Below are positions 43,813-52,680 of a DNA stretch of 64,000 nucleotides, piece after piece. The notes below the pieces were generated by a model. The model was not told the DNA's origin and did not search any database. It saw only the letters and a program-made list of their open reading frames with translations. Both the position numbers and the translations under genes were made by a program. Numbering within the stretch: the stretch's first letter is position 1; the number at the start of each line of letters is the position of its first letter. Source of the stretch: Candidatus Amarobacter glycogenicus (GTDB taxonomy: Bacteria > Chloroflexota > Dehalococcoidia > Tepidiformales > Tepidiformaceae); assembly GCA_016719395.1 (NCBI GenBank), contig JADJZF010000004.1, positions 186,001-250,000 of the forward strand, given 5' to 3'.

Positions 43813-44334
43813 TCACTTCGGCCGCACACCGACCTTCGTGCCGAGTTCGTGGAGGATGCGGCGGTACTCCCCGACGGTGTGCATGGGCAGGTGATTCTCG
43901 CGCAGCTGGCGGGCGATATCGGAACGGTTCGGGTTGTACCCCCGTTCTTCCAGCGTTGCCAGGGCCTTGCCCGCGATGGCGAAGTACTCTTCGATGCCGC
44001 GCGTGGCAGTGCTCATGCGGTCGACCACGCGGGCGCGGTCGGCTTCGACGTTGGCCGCTTCGCCACCGCCGAGGTGCGCGAGGAAGTCTTCGAACTGCTC
44101 GTCGCTCATGCTCGCGGCGGCATCGCCCAGGCGTTCGCGGAAGCGATCGACCCGTTCGGCGCGGGCAGCCCCGCCGGGCATCAGGCGGACCGAACCGTGA
44201 AGGCCGGCCTCGTAGCCAAGGGCGCGTTCGCTCTGGTAACGAAGCCGCTCAAGGGCGGTGTTCAACTCCGAGACATGGGCGACATAGGCGTCGTAGGGCG
44301 AAGCCAGTTTGTAGAGGAGCGTTGCGATTCCCAT
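43813..44334 (-). CDS. Hypothetical helical protein (173 aa)
   Basis: A 173-residue protein, mostly helical, with basic and acidic patches: MGIATLLYKLASPYDAYVAH at the start, EQFEDFLAHLGGGEAANVEA in the middle and NPNRSDIARQLRENHLPMHT later, ending in a basic tail. No known family seen. It follows the PAC2-family gene by 15 bases in the same orientation, so it is probably co-transcribed with it and may assist it. Whether it is a genuine partner cannot be decided from sequence. Confidence 0.6.
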   Translation of the reverse strand: MGIATLLYKLASPYDAYVAHVSELNTALERLRYQSERALGYEAGLHGSVRLMPGGAARAERVDRFRERLGDAAASMSDEQFEDFLAHLGGGEAANVEADRARVVDRMSTATRGIEEYFAIAGKALATLEERGYNPNRSDIARQLRENHLPMHTVGEYRRILHELGTKVGVRPK

Positions 44335-44349
44335 GGCGGGACCTCCGTG

Positions 44350-45231
44350 CTAACGGTCGTTGCTGCCCCGGAGGAAGTCCTCGACATCGCGCAGGATGTC
44401 GTCGGCGGAAGGCAGGTCTCCGCCGGATTCGGCTTCCGGTTCGCGGTCTTCGCCGTAGTGCTCTTCCAGCGTACGGACGTACTCGCCGATCTGGGTGTCG
44501 CCGCGCGAAGCTTCCTCGACACGGCTGGTGAAGCGCTCGATCTCGTCCTCGAAGTCCCCTTCCGGTGGGGCGATGCCGATGACCGGCTGGAGGGCCCGAA
44601 GGAGGGCGAGCGTGGCGGCGGGGTTCTCTTCAACATTGAGGTAGTGGGGCACGCCCGCGGCGAGGCTGATGAGCCCGGCCCCGCGCCGCCGCAGCGAATC
44701 GTGCAGCACCCCGAGGATGCCCGTCGGGCCCTGGTAGAGCGAACGGCCCAGGCCGTACTTCGCCGAAAGGCGCGGGTCGGCCGATGACCCCGTGACCGGG
44801 ATGGGCCGTGTGTGGGGAGTTGCCGCCGGGCGCGCCACCAGCGTGCAGACGAGCGAAGGTTCGAACGTCGCGACCACGTCCGAGAGACGCTCGGAGAAGG
44901 TCCGCCAGCGCAGGTTCGGCTCCACGCCGCGGACGATCACGAGGTCGTGGTCGTTGTCCGGTAGCCGGGCGGCGAAGCCCTCGTTGTCGGGCCAATCGAG
45001 CGCCCGCACGCCATCCTCGTCGATGCGGACGTGTGGGCGGGTCTCGGTGAAGACGTAGTAGTCCTCGGGGTCCACGGTGAGGAAGCGTTCGGCGTTGTAG
45101 GCATCGATGAGGTGGTCAGCGACATCGGTGGTGACGGTGCCGGTATCGCTCCAGCCGGTGAAGGCCATGATCACCACGGGGGAACGAAGCCCGCTGACTT
45201 CGCTAACGGTAAATCCATCCACGCAAGCCAT
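44350..45231 (-). CDS. PAC2-family protein
   Basis: A 293-residue protein of the PAC2 (proteasome assembly chaperone 2) family: SPVVIMAFTGWSDTGTVTTD near residue 18 is the GWxDxG block, NDHDLVIVRGVEPNLRWRTF near 95, and a GILGVLHDSLRRRGAGLISL block near 170, followed by VPHYL. The C-terminal ~70 residues are acidic (SADDILRDVEDFLRG). In archaea and eukaryotes PAC2 helps assemble proteasomes; in Chloroflexota and actinobacteria it often occurs without a known partner. No proteasome gene is in view. It seems to head a two-gene unit. Confidence 0.82.
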   Translation of the reverse strand: MACVDGFTVSEVSGLRSPVVIMAFTGWSDTGTVTTDVADHLIDAYNAERFLTVDPEDYYVFTETRPHVRIDEDGVRALDWPDNEGFAARLPDNDHDLVIVRGVEPNLRWRTFSERLSDVVATFEPSLVCTLVARPAATPHTRPIPVTGSSADPRLSAKYGLGRSLYQGPTGILGVLHDSLRRRGAGLISLAAGVPHYLNVEENPAATLALLRALQPVIGIAPPEGDFEDEIERFTSRVEEASRGDTQIGEYVRTLEEHYGEDREPEAESGGDLPSADDILRDVEDFLRGSNDR

Positions 45232-45257
45232 TGTACGCCGGGGCGAGGGTTAGGGGG

Positions 45258-46142
45258 TTAGGGCAGGGGGATCCGCCGACCAGCCGTCAGCGGTTGGTTC
45301 AGAGGCGGAGACGATCCGAGGCGGCCCGCAACTGCCGGAGCAAGTCCTCCCCCATCCGGCGGCCGTCCTGGGAACTGGTCGTTCCGGTCCCAACGCCAGG
45401 CGGCGACCATGGCGAGCTTCAGGAGTCGGCACTGGTCGACCAGCTCGGTATCCAGATTCGGATAGTGCGCGCTGACCGCTTCGGGCGCGTGGGCGACGTC
45501 GAATTCGACAGGGCCGCGGCATGCGGTCTGGAGGTCGATGAACAGCGGGCCGTCCCTGGTGTTGAGCAGGTTGCCCGGGTGCGGTTCGCCGTGGAGGAGC
45601 TGCTCCTTCGACCCGCGCTGGACGACAGCGGTCAGCAGGGTTCGCAGTGCGTTCGCCAGCAGCTCCCGGTCGGCGGCCCTGAGTTCGTGAGTCAGAACGG
45701 GGTCTCCGACCAGCGACTGAGCTTCCGCGACACGATCCGTGAAGTGCGGCGTTGGGAGAGTGATCTTGCGCAGGCCGGTGTGCAGCCGATGAAGCGCCTG
45801 TGCGAAATCAGGCGGGGAGGTTTCAGGCGAAACGGGCTCGTAGTAAGTCCAGAACGTGATGGCGAATCCATCCCGCTCGTACGTGCGCGGCGCTACACGA
45901 GGGTCCGGCTCACCGCATGGGGCGCCGGACGCGGCGAGCCGGCGGGAGACCTCGAGTTCGAACCCAAAGTCGGCTCCGTGAGTCCTGGCAGGGCCTACCC
46001 GTGCCAGCACGTCGCAGGGCAAGAAACGGACCGCGATCCGGTTCGAGTTGTGCAGCAAGAGCGCGTCCTCGGCGCGAAGGCCGAGCGCGGATGCGACCGA
46101 TTTGGCGGCTTCCACCGCCGCCTGGACTTGAGACGGGTCCAT
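45258..46142 (-). CDS. Phosphotransferase (APH/choline kinase-like) family protein
   Basis: A 294-residue protein of the aminoglycoside/choline phosphotransferase fold. The catalytic loop is LLHGEPHPGNLL near residue 205 (HG-x2-H-x3-N), followed by PLFIDLQTACRG, whose Asp corresponds to the DFG aspartate. A FWTYYEPVSPE hinge-like segment lies near 108. The substrate may be an aminoglycoside, other antibiotic or small metabolite; no resistance claim is made because this family is broad. Single gene, following the VapBC pair, with about 50 bases between. Confidence 0.8.
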   Translation of the reverse strand: MDPSQVQAAVEAAKSVASALGLRAEDALLLHNSNRIAVRFLPCDVLARVGPARTHGADFGFELEVSRRLAASGAPCGEPDPRVAPRTYERDGFAITFWTYYEPVSPETSPPDFAQALHRLHTGLRKITLPTPHFTDRVAEAQSLVGDPVLTHELRAADRELLANALRTLLTAVVQRGSKEQLLHGEPHPGNLLNTRDGPLFIDLQTACRGPVEFDVAHAPEAVSAHYPNLDTELVDQCRLLKLAMVAAWRWDRNDQFPGRPPDGGGLAPAVAGRLGSSPPLNQPLTAGRRIPLP

Positions 46143-46194
46143 CGTCGCCCTTTCCAGAGGTTCTCCGCACGGGTCGATTGTGCGACGACCAACG

Positions 46195-46599
46195 TCAGCT
46201 TGAAGGGTACTCGCGAAGCATAAGGCCAGGCACTCGTTCGAACTCTGACCGGTTGAGTGTCAGGACTTCGTGCCCGTTCGCGAGGGCCGTGGCGGCGATC
46301 ATGAGATCGCGTTCGCCGATACGCTGTCCGGCCTGACGTAGGGCGGCGGCAGTCCGCCCGTATGCAACGGCCTCGTCAAGGCCAAACGCGACGATGGTCG
46401 CCTCGCGGACGAGGACCTCGACGAACGCTTCGCGGTTCCGCCGATGGGCGGCGTCGGAGAGTTCTACACCCATACGAAGTTCGGCGATCGTGATTGAACT
46501 AACGAAGGGCTCGTCGGGTAGCTCGGCGGCAAGCCGAGGATCTTGGACAAGGCGTCGTTCGACATCGATCAGCCACGATGTGTCGATCAGGACGCCCAT
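46195..46599 (-). CDS. vapC: VapC-type PIN-domain ribonuclease toxin
   Basis: A 134-residue PIN-domain protein. The four acidic active-site residues of the fold are visible: D6 in VLIDTSWLID, E in SITIAELRMGVEL, D in RIGERDLMIAATAL, and the later residue in TLNRSEFERV, a typical VapC arrangement (last acid is weaker here). VapC toxins cleave tRNA or rRNA and are held by the VapB antitoxin. The gene overlaps the antitoxin gene by 13 bases and follows it, the standard order. Length is normal. Confidence 0.88.
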   Translation of the reverse strand: MGVLIDTSWLIDVERRLVQDPRLAAELPDEPFVSSITIAELRMGVELSDAAHRRNREAFVEVLVREATIVAFGLDEAVAYGRTAAALRQAGQRIGERDLMIAATALANGHEVLTLNRSEFERVPGLMLREYPSS

Positions 46600-46829
46600 G
46601 CCGACCCCTGAGGCACCACGACGTTGCTCAGGGCGGCGACATCGGCTTCGAACTCGGAGTCGAGGGGAGCAAGCTTCGCGAGTTCATGCCAGAGCCGTGA
46701 ACCGCTGGTCTCCTCCGGCCGGGCGACCGCAGTGACCTTCCCGAGGCGTTCGAACACTACCGTGTCACCCCGGTCGAGTGCCTCGACGACTTCGGGTGGC
46801 AGGCGGTCGACACTTATCCTGACGGTCAT
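46587..46829 (-). CDS. vapB: VapB-type antitoxin (prevent-host-death-like)
   Basis: An 80-residue protein, MTVRISVDRLPPEVVEALDR then VVFERLGKVTAVARPEETSG, whose N-terminal strand-helix part resembles an AbrB/Phd-like DNA-binding antitoxin. A flexible C-terminal tail (EFEADVAALSNVVVPQG) would wrap the toxin. It overlaps the downstream vapC by 13 bases. Start ATG 46829 follows TACAATGTGCGC, no clear ribosome-binding site. VapBC complexes usually repress their own promoter; no operator was identified by eye. Confidence 0.78.
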   Translation of the reverse strand: MTVRISVDRLPPEVVEALDRGDTVVFERLGKVTAVARPEETSGSRLWHELAKLAPLDSEFEADVAALSNVVVPQGSAWAS

Positions 46830-46864
46830 GCGCACATTGTAGCTTGTCGCGAGCGACGATCCGG

Positions 46865-47812
46865 CTATACCCCCGCGTAGCTGTGGAGGCCGCTTACCCA
46901 GAGGTTCACCGCAAAATAGGTGAACATGACGAGCGCCCACATGATCACGAGCCACCACATCGGGTCCGGGCGCCAGCCTCGCCGCACCTTCGCGGGGACG
47001 ATGCGACGGATGCCCGGGGCCCCGGCCACCGAGCCGGAGCCGGCGCGAGCATGGAAGTACGCCGCGATGCTGAGCCACGTGACCAGCGCGCTGGTCTCCT
47101 TCGGGTCCCAGCCCCAGTAGCGTCCCCAGGCGCTGTTCGCCCACCAAGCGCCGAGGGCGATGCCGAGGCCGAGGAGGGGGAAGCCGACCATGACAGCCTT
47201 GTGGGCGAGGTCGCCGGCGGCTTCGGAACTGGGCAGCGCGGCGAACCGGCGATGGCCTTCGCCACCCTGCGCCAGGTAGACCGCCGCGCCGCAGAACGAC
47301 ACCGTGAGGATCGCGTAGGAGAGCATCATCACGCTGACGTGGATGGTGAGGAGCGGCCCGTTCTGGAGCGCCGGGATGAGCGGCGTGATCTCAGACGGGA
47401 ACATGGAGGCGATGCCGAGCATCGCGGCGACGATCGGGAGGCCGAGGAGGCCAAAGCGACGGTTGCCGATGTACGTCTCGAAGGCCAGGTAGGCAAGGGC
47501 TATGCCGAACGCGAAGGCCGCCGTGAACTCGTACAGGTTTGAAACGGGTGCATGTCCCGTGGCCGACCAGCGTGCTGCCACCTGTCCGCCGAGGAAGAGG
47601 ACCGTGAAGGAGGAGAACGTGGTGGCGAGCCGCCCGATGCCCGCGTTCGGGACTCCGCTGGGCTGGGCGATGGTGAGGGTGCCGGCGGCCGTCTGGGCGC
47701 TCATCCGGCGCACAGCGAGCGACGCGCTGGCGACGTAGGCCACGTATAGCCCGGCGGCGATGAGCGAGGTGACCATACCGGTCCAGAAGAGGTAGATGCT
47801 GAGGTCGGCCAT
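46865..47812 (-). CDS. ccsB: Cytochrome c biogenesis protein CcsB/CcsA-type
   Basis: A 315-residue multi-helix protein of the CcmC/CcsA family. The signature WGRYWGWDPKETSALVTWL, which binds haem, is near residue 235, with several conserved histidines in the surrounding helices (LTIHVSVMMLSYAI near 170, YFHARAG). It delivers haem to apocytochrome c at the outer face of the membrane (system II). The partner CcsA/ResB-like gene is not adjacent. Length 315 is typical of the CcsA/CcsB short form. A RidA gene is downstream on the same strand. Start ATG 47812 is used. Confidence 0.85.
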   Translation of the reverse strand: MADLSIYLFWTGMVTSLIAAGLYVAYVASASLAVRRMSAQTAAGTLTIAQPSGVPNAGIGRLATTFSSFTVLFLGGQVAARWSATGHAPVSNLYEFTAAFAFGIALAYLAFETYIGNRRFGLLGLPIVAAMLGIASMFPSEITPLIPALQNGPLLTIHVSVMMLSYAILTVSFCGAAVYLAQGGEGHRRFAALPSSEAAGDLAHKAVMVGFPLLGLGIALGAWWANSAWGRYWGWDPKETSALVTWLSIAAYFHARAGSGSVAGAPGIRRIVPAKVRRGWRPDPMWWLVIMWALVMFTYFAVNLWVSGLHSYAGV

Positions 47813-47923
47813 AGTCGCTTGTTCCGTGCGTCACAATGGTAGCGCGCGGGTGTCGGGAGCGCGCGCCGGCGAGGCTCCGGGTTTACCGCGTTCCACCCCG
47901 CCGGCAGCGCAGCAGCGGACCGG

Positions 47924-48319
47924 TCAGTCGACGACGGCGATGACCTCGACTTCGATCAGCAGGTCAGCGAAGGCCAGCGCCGTCACACCGACAAGGGTGC
48001 TGGCAGGCGGGTTCTCGGCGGGGAAATACTGCCCCCGCACCTCCCGAATGATGGACAGGGCTTCGGCGTTCAGGTTCACGATGTAGGTGTTCTGCTTCAC
48101 CACATCGGAAAGAGTGGCTCCGGCGGCGGCGAGCGCGGCCTTCACGTTCTCGAAAACCTGGGTGGTCTGCGCGCGCAGGTCGCCAACGCCGACGACGCTG
48201 CCGTCCTTGTCCATCGCAATCTGTCCGGCGACATAGACGGTGCGGCCGCCGCTGGTGGAAACGACGTGGCTGTAGCCCCGTGGGGTGGAGAGGTTGGGAG
48301 AAACGGGATAGGTCTTCAC
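47924..48319 (-). CDS. RidA family protein (reactive-intermediate deaminase type)
   Basis: A 131-residue YjgF/RidA-fold protein: YSHVVSTSGGRTVYVAGQIA, QTTQVFENVKAALAAAGATL, and NPPASTLVGVTALAFADLLI. RidA deaminates 2-aminoacrylate and related imines and protects PLP enzymes. The usual catalytic arginine is expected in the R-V-P... segment: here that segment reads PPASTLVGV, so residue conservation is not canonical and deaminase activity may be absent. It is a homotrimer by family. It lies in the same orientation as the downstream BtrH-like gene and the upstream ccsB. Confidence 0.8.
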   Translation of the reverse strand: MKTYPVSPNLSTPRGYSHVVSTSGGRTVYVAGQIAMDKDGSVVGVGDLRAQTTQVFENVKAALAAAGATLSDVVKQNTYIVNLNAEALSIIREVRGQYFPAENPPASTLVGVTALAFADLLIEVEVIAVVD

Positions 48320-48348
48320 CGGGCGATTCTAACCCGGAAGCTCCCGGG

Positions 48349-49335
48349 TCAGCCCTCCAGCAGTGCCAATGCCTCGCGGATGCTCGCCGCCGCTTCCCTC
48401 TCGTGTTTCGCCGCACGGCGCAACGCCATCGCCGCTGCTCGGCGGAGGCCGGGGTTGTTCACGTTGCCGTGCCCTCCCGATGGGAACGGGAAGAGGGTGA
48501 TCAGTGGCGCCACTGCTTTGACCTGCTCGCGGCTGGCATCACGGGCGGCGCCAAGAGGCGCGGCGAGGTCCGGGATCGACTCGGCGAGATCCGCGAGAAA
48601 CGCAGAACCGTCCATCCGGGCTGCCTGGAGCACGACGAGCGTGTAGGCGTTTCCGGCCCTGTCGACCTCCGTGTCGCCGTCAAACGCGTCGGCCCACGCC
48701 TCGATTGCGGCCGTACCGCGGGGCTGGCTGTCGTCCGCCCCGTCCTTGCCCTCGAAACAGTCCAGTGCCGTCTGCAGCGCTCCAGCAATCGTCTCCAACG
48801 GGTCAGATTCCACGGCTTCGACGGGCGCGAAGAGCTCGATTCTCCCGGTTGCTGCCGTTGGCCAGACATCCCAGAGCACGAAGGGGCCGAGCTCCGCCGT
48901 CAGGATGTCTTCCACCAGGAAGCCGCCGCGCGTTCGGTCGTAGCCGGCCACGATGCCGTGTTCGTGGAGGTGAAAGTCCCATCCGAGAAGCGGCCTGCCC
49001 GCATCGAGGTGAGAGATCCCCCACTCCACGGCGGCCGAGCGCAGGTCATCCCATGGGCTATCGGCCGGAAGTTCGAGGCCGAATCGTTCCCAGCGGTAAC
49101 CCGTGCGCGCATACCGTTCGACCATCGCCCGCCAGTCCAGGTCCGCGGGCCCGGATGGAAGCACCGAAACCTGGCCGCGAGTCGCAAGGCAGGTGTGCCA
49201 GGCGTGTCCTGTGAGGCCCATGAGTGCATGCCGCGGCAGCGGTTGCCCAAGGTAGGCGAGGATGCCTTCCAGTGCGCCGGCGGCGCTCGTCCAGTTCTCG
49301 CCCAGGCGGAGGCCGGGGATTTCATGCTTCACCAT
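48349..49335 (-). CDS. BtrH-N-like/cysteine-protease-fold protein, hypothetical
   Basis: A ~328-residue protein (start ATG 49335, MVKHEIPGLRLGENWTSAAG, is preferred over the earlier 49380). The N-terminal half resembles BtrH-like papain-fold domains (ENWTSAAGALEGILAYLGQ and later GWDFHLHEHGIVAGYDRTRG with a conserved His/Asp environment). The C-terminal half is helical (GGHGNVNNPGLRRAAAMALR). BtrH relatives act as acyltransferases, but the nucleophile Cys is not seen where expected, so catalytic function is unclear. It is downstream of no obvious partner. Confidence 0.5.
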   Translation of the reverse strand: MVKHEIPGLRLGENWTSAAGALEGILAYLGQPLPRHALMGLTGHAWHTCLATRGQVSVLPSGPADLDWRAMVERYARTGYRWERFGLELPADSPWDDLRSAAVEWGISHLDAGRPLLGWDFHLHEHGIVAGYDRTRGGFLVEDILTAELGPFVLWDVWPTAATGRIELFAPVEAVESDPLETIAGALQTALDCFEGKDGADDSQPRGTAAIEAWADAFDGDTEVDRAGNAYTLVVLQAARMDGSAFLADLAESIPDLAAPLGAARDASREQVKAVAPLITLFPFPSGGHGNVNNPGLRRAAAMALRRAAKHEREAAASIREALALLEG

Positions 49336-49430
49336 GCGAGTGTAGGTCAGATCCCGTATTGGATCGGAGGCGATGCGCATCCGGGTCGCTTCGCTACAGT
49401 TAGTGCACTACAACCCGGGAGCCGCACCGA

Positions 49431-50069
49431 ATGTCCAACCAGATGGGAATCTTCGACGTCCTCTACAACTGCCGCGCCATGCGCCGGATCAAGCCAAACC
49501 CCGTGCCGGAAGAGACACTGGTCAAGCTGATCGATGCGGCGAACCAGGCCGCCTCTGGTTCGAACCAGCAAAACGGGCGCTGGATCGTCGTCCGGGATCG
49601 TGCTCAGAAGGAGAAGCTGGCGGAGATGAACCGCCGCGTTTTCGAGGCATACACCGGCCCATCCGGCGGCCGCGCAGGCTCGCTTCCCCACCAGTCCGAG
49701 GCCAAGCGCGCGCGGATGCTGGAAGCCGTGCGCTGGCAGGCTGAGCACTTCGCCGACATCCCGGCCATCGTGATCGCCTGCCTGCAGGTGGCGCTGCCAC
49801 TTCGCGATTCGTTCGCGGCCGGGGCCGGGGCCGGTGGCTCCATCTGGCCCGGGGTCCAGAACCTGCTGCTCGCCGCGCGCGCTCTTGGACTGGCAGCGAC
49901 TCCGACGACCTTCGCCATTGCCGACCGGGCCGAAGCCCGCGAAGTCCTGGCGCTGCCCGAAGCGATCGTGCCGTTCTGTGTGATCCCGGTGGGCTACCCG
50001 ATGGGGAACTTCGGTCCAGTCACGCGCAAGCCGGTCAGCGAGATCATGCGCTGGGATCGCTGGTCGTAG
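49431..50069 (+). CDS. Nitroreductase-family protein
   Basis: A 212-residue flavin enzyme: MGIFDVLYNCRAMRRIKPNP contains the family opening with paired arginines that bind FMN phosphate, then NQAASGSNQQNGRWIVVRDR near 42-60, and a later GSIWPGVQNLLLAARALGLA block of the nitroreductase fold. Such proteins reduce nitroaromatics, quinones or deiodinate/dehydrogenate substrates with NAD(P)H. Substrate unknown. ATG 49431 is preceded by CACCGA, a weak site. It is divergent from the BtrH-like gene. Confidence 0.85.
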   Translation: MSNQMGIFDVLYNCRAMRRIKPNPVPEETLVKLIDAANQAASGSNQQNGRWIVVRDRAQKEKLAEMNRRVFEAYTGPSGGRAGSLPHQSEAKRARMLEAVRWQAEHFADIPAIVIACLQVALPLRDSFAAGAGAGGSIWPGVQNLLLAARALGLAATPTTFAIADRAEAREVLALPEAIVPFCVIPVGYPMGNFGPVTRKPVSEIMRWDRWS

Positions 50070-50145
50070 GGGGGCGTCGCTTCACCCACCCCCGATCTGC
50101 CTCTACTCTTGAAGGACTCCCACCACCGAACCAGCGGAGGCTCCT

Positions 50146-51402
50146 ATGTCCGCACTCTCCCGCCTGGATCCCGAAGTAGCCGGGATCATCGAGCACGAAC
50201 GAACGCGCCAGGTCGAGTCGCTCGAGATGATCGCGAGTGAAAACTACGCCAGCGCAGCCGTCCTCGAGGCAACCGGTTCGGTATTCACGAACAAATACGC
50301 CGAGGGTTACCCGGGCAAGCGCTACTACGCCGGCAACCAGTTCAGCGACGAACTCGAAAACCTGGCCATCGACCGCGCGAAGCGGCTCTTCCGCGTGGAC
50401 CACGCGAATGTGCAGCCCACCAGCGGCGCCGAGGCCAATATGGCCGTCTACCAGGCCTTCGTGAACCCCGGCGACACCATCATGGGTATGGAGCTGAGCC
50501 AGGGCGGGCACCTCACCCACGGCTCGCCCGTCAACTTCAGCGGCCGCCTCTACCACTTCGTCCCCTACACCGTCGACCGCGAAAGCGAAACCATCGACAT
50601 GGCCGTCGTCCGCCGCCTCGCGAACGAATCGCGGCCGAAGATCATCGTCGCCGGTGCGACGGCCTATCCCCGTGCGATCGATTTCGCGGCCTTTGGCGAG
50701 ATTGCCCGCGAATCGGGCGCCTTGCTCATGGTCGACATGTCGCACATCGCCGGCCTCGTGGCGGGTGGCGTCCACATGTCGCCTGCCCCCTACGCCGATG
50801 TCGTGACCACCACCACCCACAAGACCCTTCGCGGTCCGCGCGGTGCACTCGCGCTTTCGAAGCTGGAACACGCGGACGCGCTCGACCGCGGCGTCTTTCC
50901 GGGCACCCAGGGTGGGCCGCATCTCCACAGCATCGCGGCCAAAGCGGTTGCCTTCGCGGAGGCCCTCAGGCCCGAATTCACGGTCTATGCGAAGCAGATT
51001 GTGACCAACGCCAGCGCACTCGCCGAAGAACTTGTTTCCGGCGGCGTTCGCCTCGTCTCCGGCGGTTCGGATAACCACCTGCTCCTGGTCGACTGCAACT
51101 CGGTCGATATCAGTGGTCTCAAGGCCCAGAACGCGCTCCAGGGGGCAGGGATCATCACCAACCGCAACACCATTCCCTACGACCAGCGGTCGGCCTACAT
51201 CACCAGCGGACTGCGCATGGGCACGCCCGCGCTCACTTCGCGCGGGATGAAGGAAGACGAGATGCGTCGCGTGGGCAAGTGGATCGTCCGCGTCCTGAAA
51301 GACCCGGATGGTGAAGGCGTCCGCGAGGCGGTCAACGCCGAAGTGGCGGAGTTTGCGCGGGCCTATCCCGTGCCGGGGATCACTGACGCGATCGCCGTCT
51401 GA
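50146..51402 (+). CDS. glyA: Serine hydroxymethyltransferase
   Basis: A 418-residue fold-type I PLP enzyme. Conserved blocks: LEMIASENYASAAVLEATGS near 27, YAEGYPGKRYYAGNQFSDEL near 50, VQPTSGAEANMAVYQAF near 90 and the PLP lysine in VTTTTHKTLRGPRG near 228. It converts serine and tetrahydrofolate to glycine and methylene-THF. Length is standard and the gene is intact. Its upstream region has AGCGGAGGCTCCT, a strong ribosome-binding site. It is separate from the threonine genes downstream, but metabolically linked through glycine. Confidence 0.95.
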   Translation: MSALSRLDPEVAGIIEHERTRQVESLEMIASENYASAAVLEATGSVFTNKYAEGYPGKRYYAGNQFSDELENLAIDRAKRLFRVDHANVQPTSGAEANMAVYQAFVNPGDTIMGMELSQGGHLTHGSPVNFSGRLYHFVPYTVDRESETIDMAVVRRLANESRPKIIVAGATAYPRAIDFAAFGEIARESGALLMVDMSHIAGLVAGGVHMSPAPYADVVTTTTHKTLRGPRGALALSKLEHADALDRGVFPGTQGGPHLHSIAAKAVAFAEALRPEFTVYAKQIVTNASALAEELVSGGVRLVSGGSDNHLLLVDCNSVDISGLKAQNALQGAGIITNRNTIPYDQRSAYITSGLRMGTPALTSRGMKEDEMRRVGKWIVRVLKDPDGEGVREAVNAEVAEFARAYPVPGITDAIAV

Positions 51403-51435
51403 CTCACGGCCCGCCGCCAAAGCTGGGGGAAGCGC

Positions 51436-52008
51436 TCAGGCCGACGGTTTGACCGCCCGGAACCGGAAGGCGCCCTTGCCTTCGCGGATTGCCACTTCGC
51501 TGAAACCCGCGCGCCGGAGGCGTTCTTCGAAAGTTGCGGGCGGCACGATGACCATCGTGTCGAAGAGGTGCGAGAACCGGAACTTCAAGTTCAGGGTGCT
51601 ATCGGAGCCGGCGAACGTGCCGCCCGGCCGGAGGACCCGGAACGTCTCCGCCAGGAGGCGATCCTGTAGTTCTCGCGAAGGCACGTGGTGCAGCATGGTC
51701 ATCGAGACTGCGCCGCTGAACGAGGCGTCGGCGAAGGGCATTTCGGTGGCATCGCCATGGCGGACATCAACGTTCGTCCCGTGCATGCGCGCGGCCAGGC
51801 TTTCGGCGAGGCGGTCGTCGATCTCGATGCTCGTAAGGTGTTCGAACCGTTCGCGAAGGACGTCGGTCGCCAGCCCGGGCCCCGGCCCGATTTCGAGGAC
51901 ATTCTGCCCGAGGTCGTACTCGCGAAGGACCCACGGGATGACCGTGGACTTCAGGGTCTTGCCCCATTCGACGGAACTGCAGAATCTCCGGTGGTATCGG
52001 TTCATCAC
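51436..52008 (-). CDS. Class I SAM-dependent methyltransferase (UbiE/type 11-like)
   Basis: A 190-residue methyltransferase: motif I NVLEIGPGPGLATDVL near residue 40, then LTSIEIDDRLAESLAARM with the SAM-binding acidic residue, VDVRHGDATEMPFADASFSG, and AVSMTMLHHVPSRELQDRLL. Layout matches the methyltransferase type 11 group that modifies quinones, lipids or small molecules. Its stop faces the glyA stop. It has no clear operon partner, as rpsF starts divergently ~150 bases away. Substrate not known. Confidence 0.85.
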   Translation of the reverse strand: MMNRYHRRFCSSVEWGKTLKSTVIPWVLREYDLGQNVLEIGPGPGLATDVLRERFEHLTSIEIDDRLAESLAARMHGTNVDVRHGDATEMPFADASFSGAVSMTMLHHVPSRELQDRLLAETFRVLRPGGTFAGSDSTLNLKFRFSHLFDTMVIVPPATFEERLRRAGFSEVAIREGKGAFRFRAVKPSA

Positions 52009-52063
52009 GGGAGTCTAGCGGGTCGCGGGGCGTGGTCACACGGTTGGCGAGTATTCCGCTGCG

Positions 52064-52092
52064 TTGAGCCGAAGATTGTCGCGTGGTACCTT
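52064..52092 (+). promoter_or_regulatory. Putative promoter of rpsF operon
   Basis: TTGAGC (52064-52069), 17-base spacer, TACCTT (52087-52092), about 68 bases ahead of the rpsF start. A 6-bp hairpin GTCCTC/GAGGAC (52115-52120 with 52128-52133) lies in the leader and could be part of an S6:S18 autoregulatory site, although the known motif was not confirmed. Confidence 0.45.
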
Positions 52093-52159
52093 GTGCGTTC
52101 GCGCCGGGAGCCCGGTCCTCTTCTGTTGAGGACAAACCCATCGCCCGGCTTGAGGATTC

Positions 52160-52668
52160 ATGAGGGAATATGAACTGACGGTGGTCTATGACCTTGCCGT
52201 CGCTGAAACGGGTGGTCCGGATGCGGGCCCCCAGCGCCTCACCAGCCTTGTTGAAGGCCGAGGCGGGAAGATGCTCAAAGTTGACCACTGGGGCCGTCGC
52301 CGTATGGCCTACCCGATTGGCCGCGCGATCGACGGCGACTACGTGGTTACCCGGATCGATTTCGACCCATCGAGCCTGGCCTCCCTGGAGGCTGCGCTGA
52401 AGATCGACGAGAAGGTGTACCGCCACCTGGCGGTGCGTGCCGACGAACTGCCGCCGCCGCCGCCGCCGCGAGAGCCCCGTCAGCCCATCGCAAGCGCGGA
52501 AGCGCCGGCTGCCGCCCCCGCCGTTGCGGAAGAAGCGCCTGCACCAGCCGAGGCTGCTCCTGCAGCGGAGCCTGAGGTAGCCGCCCCGCCAAGGCCGAAG
52601 CGCCCGGGGAAGCTGTTGCCGAAGCGGAAGCGCCTGCAGCCGAGGCGGAAGCACCCGCCGAAGAATAA
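52160..52668 (+). CDS. rpsF: 30S ribosomal protein S6, with one-base frameshift near 52584
   Basis: A ribosomal protein S6 of about 169 residues. The globular domain is MREYELTVVYDLAVAETGGP to ~100, with GGKMLKVDHWGRRRMAYPIG and VYRHLAVRADELPPPPPP. After that comes an Ala/Glu/Pro-rich tail. As written the frame overshoots into the ssb start (52693), but adding one C to the CCCC run at 52584-52587 restores a tail (EAPGEAVAEAEAPAAEAEAP) that ends at TAA 52666-52668, 12 bases before ssb. S6 binds the central domain of 16S rRNA with S18. The correction is well supported, so the defect is most likely an assembly indel. Confidence 0.9.
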
Positions 52669-52680
52669 GGAAACGAAACC

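Noticed and set aside
45258..46142. Aminoglycoside resistance gene
   Set aside because: The fold fits the broad phosphotransferase family only; nothing indicates an aminoglycoside substrate.
50044..51420. Long open frame antisense to glyA (458 codons)
   Set aside because: Same shadow effect; SHMT on the plus strand has all family motifs.
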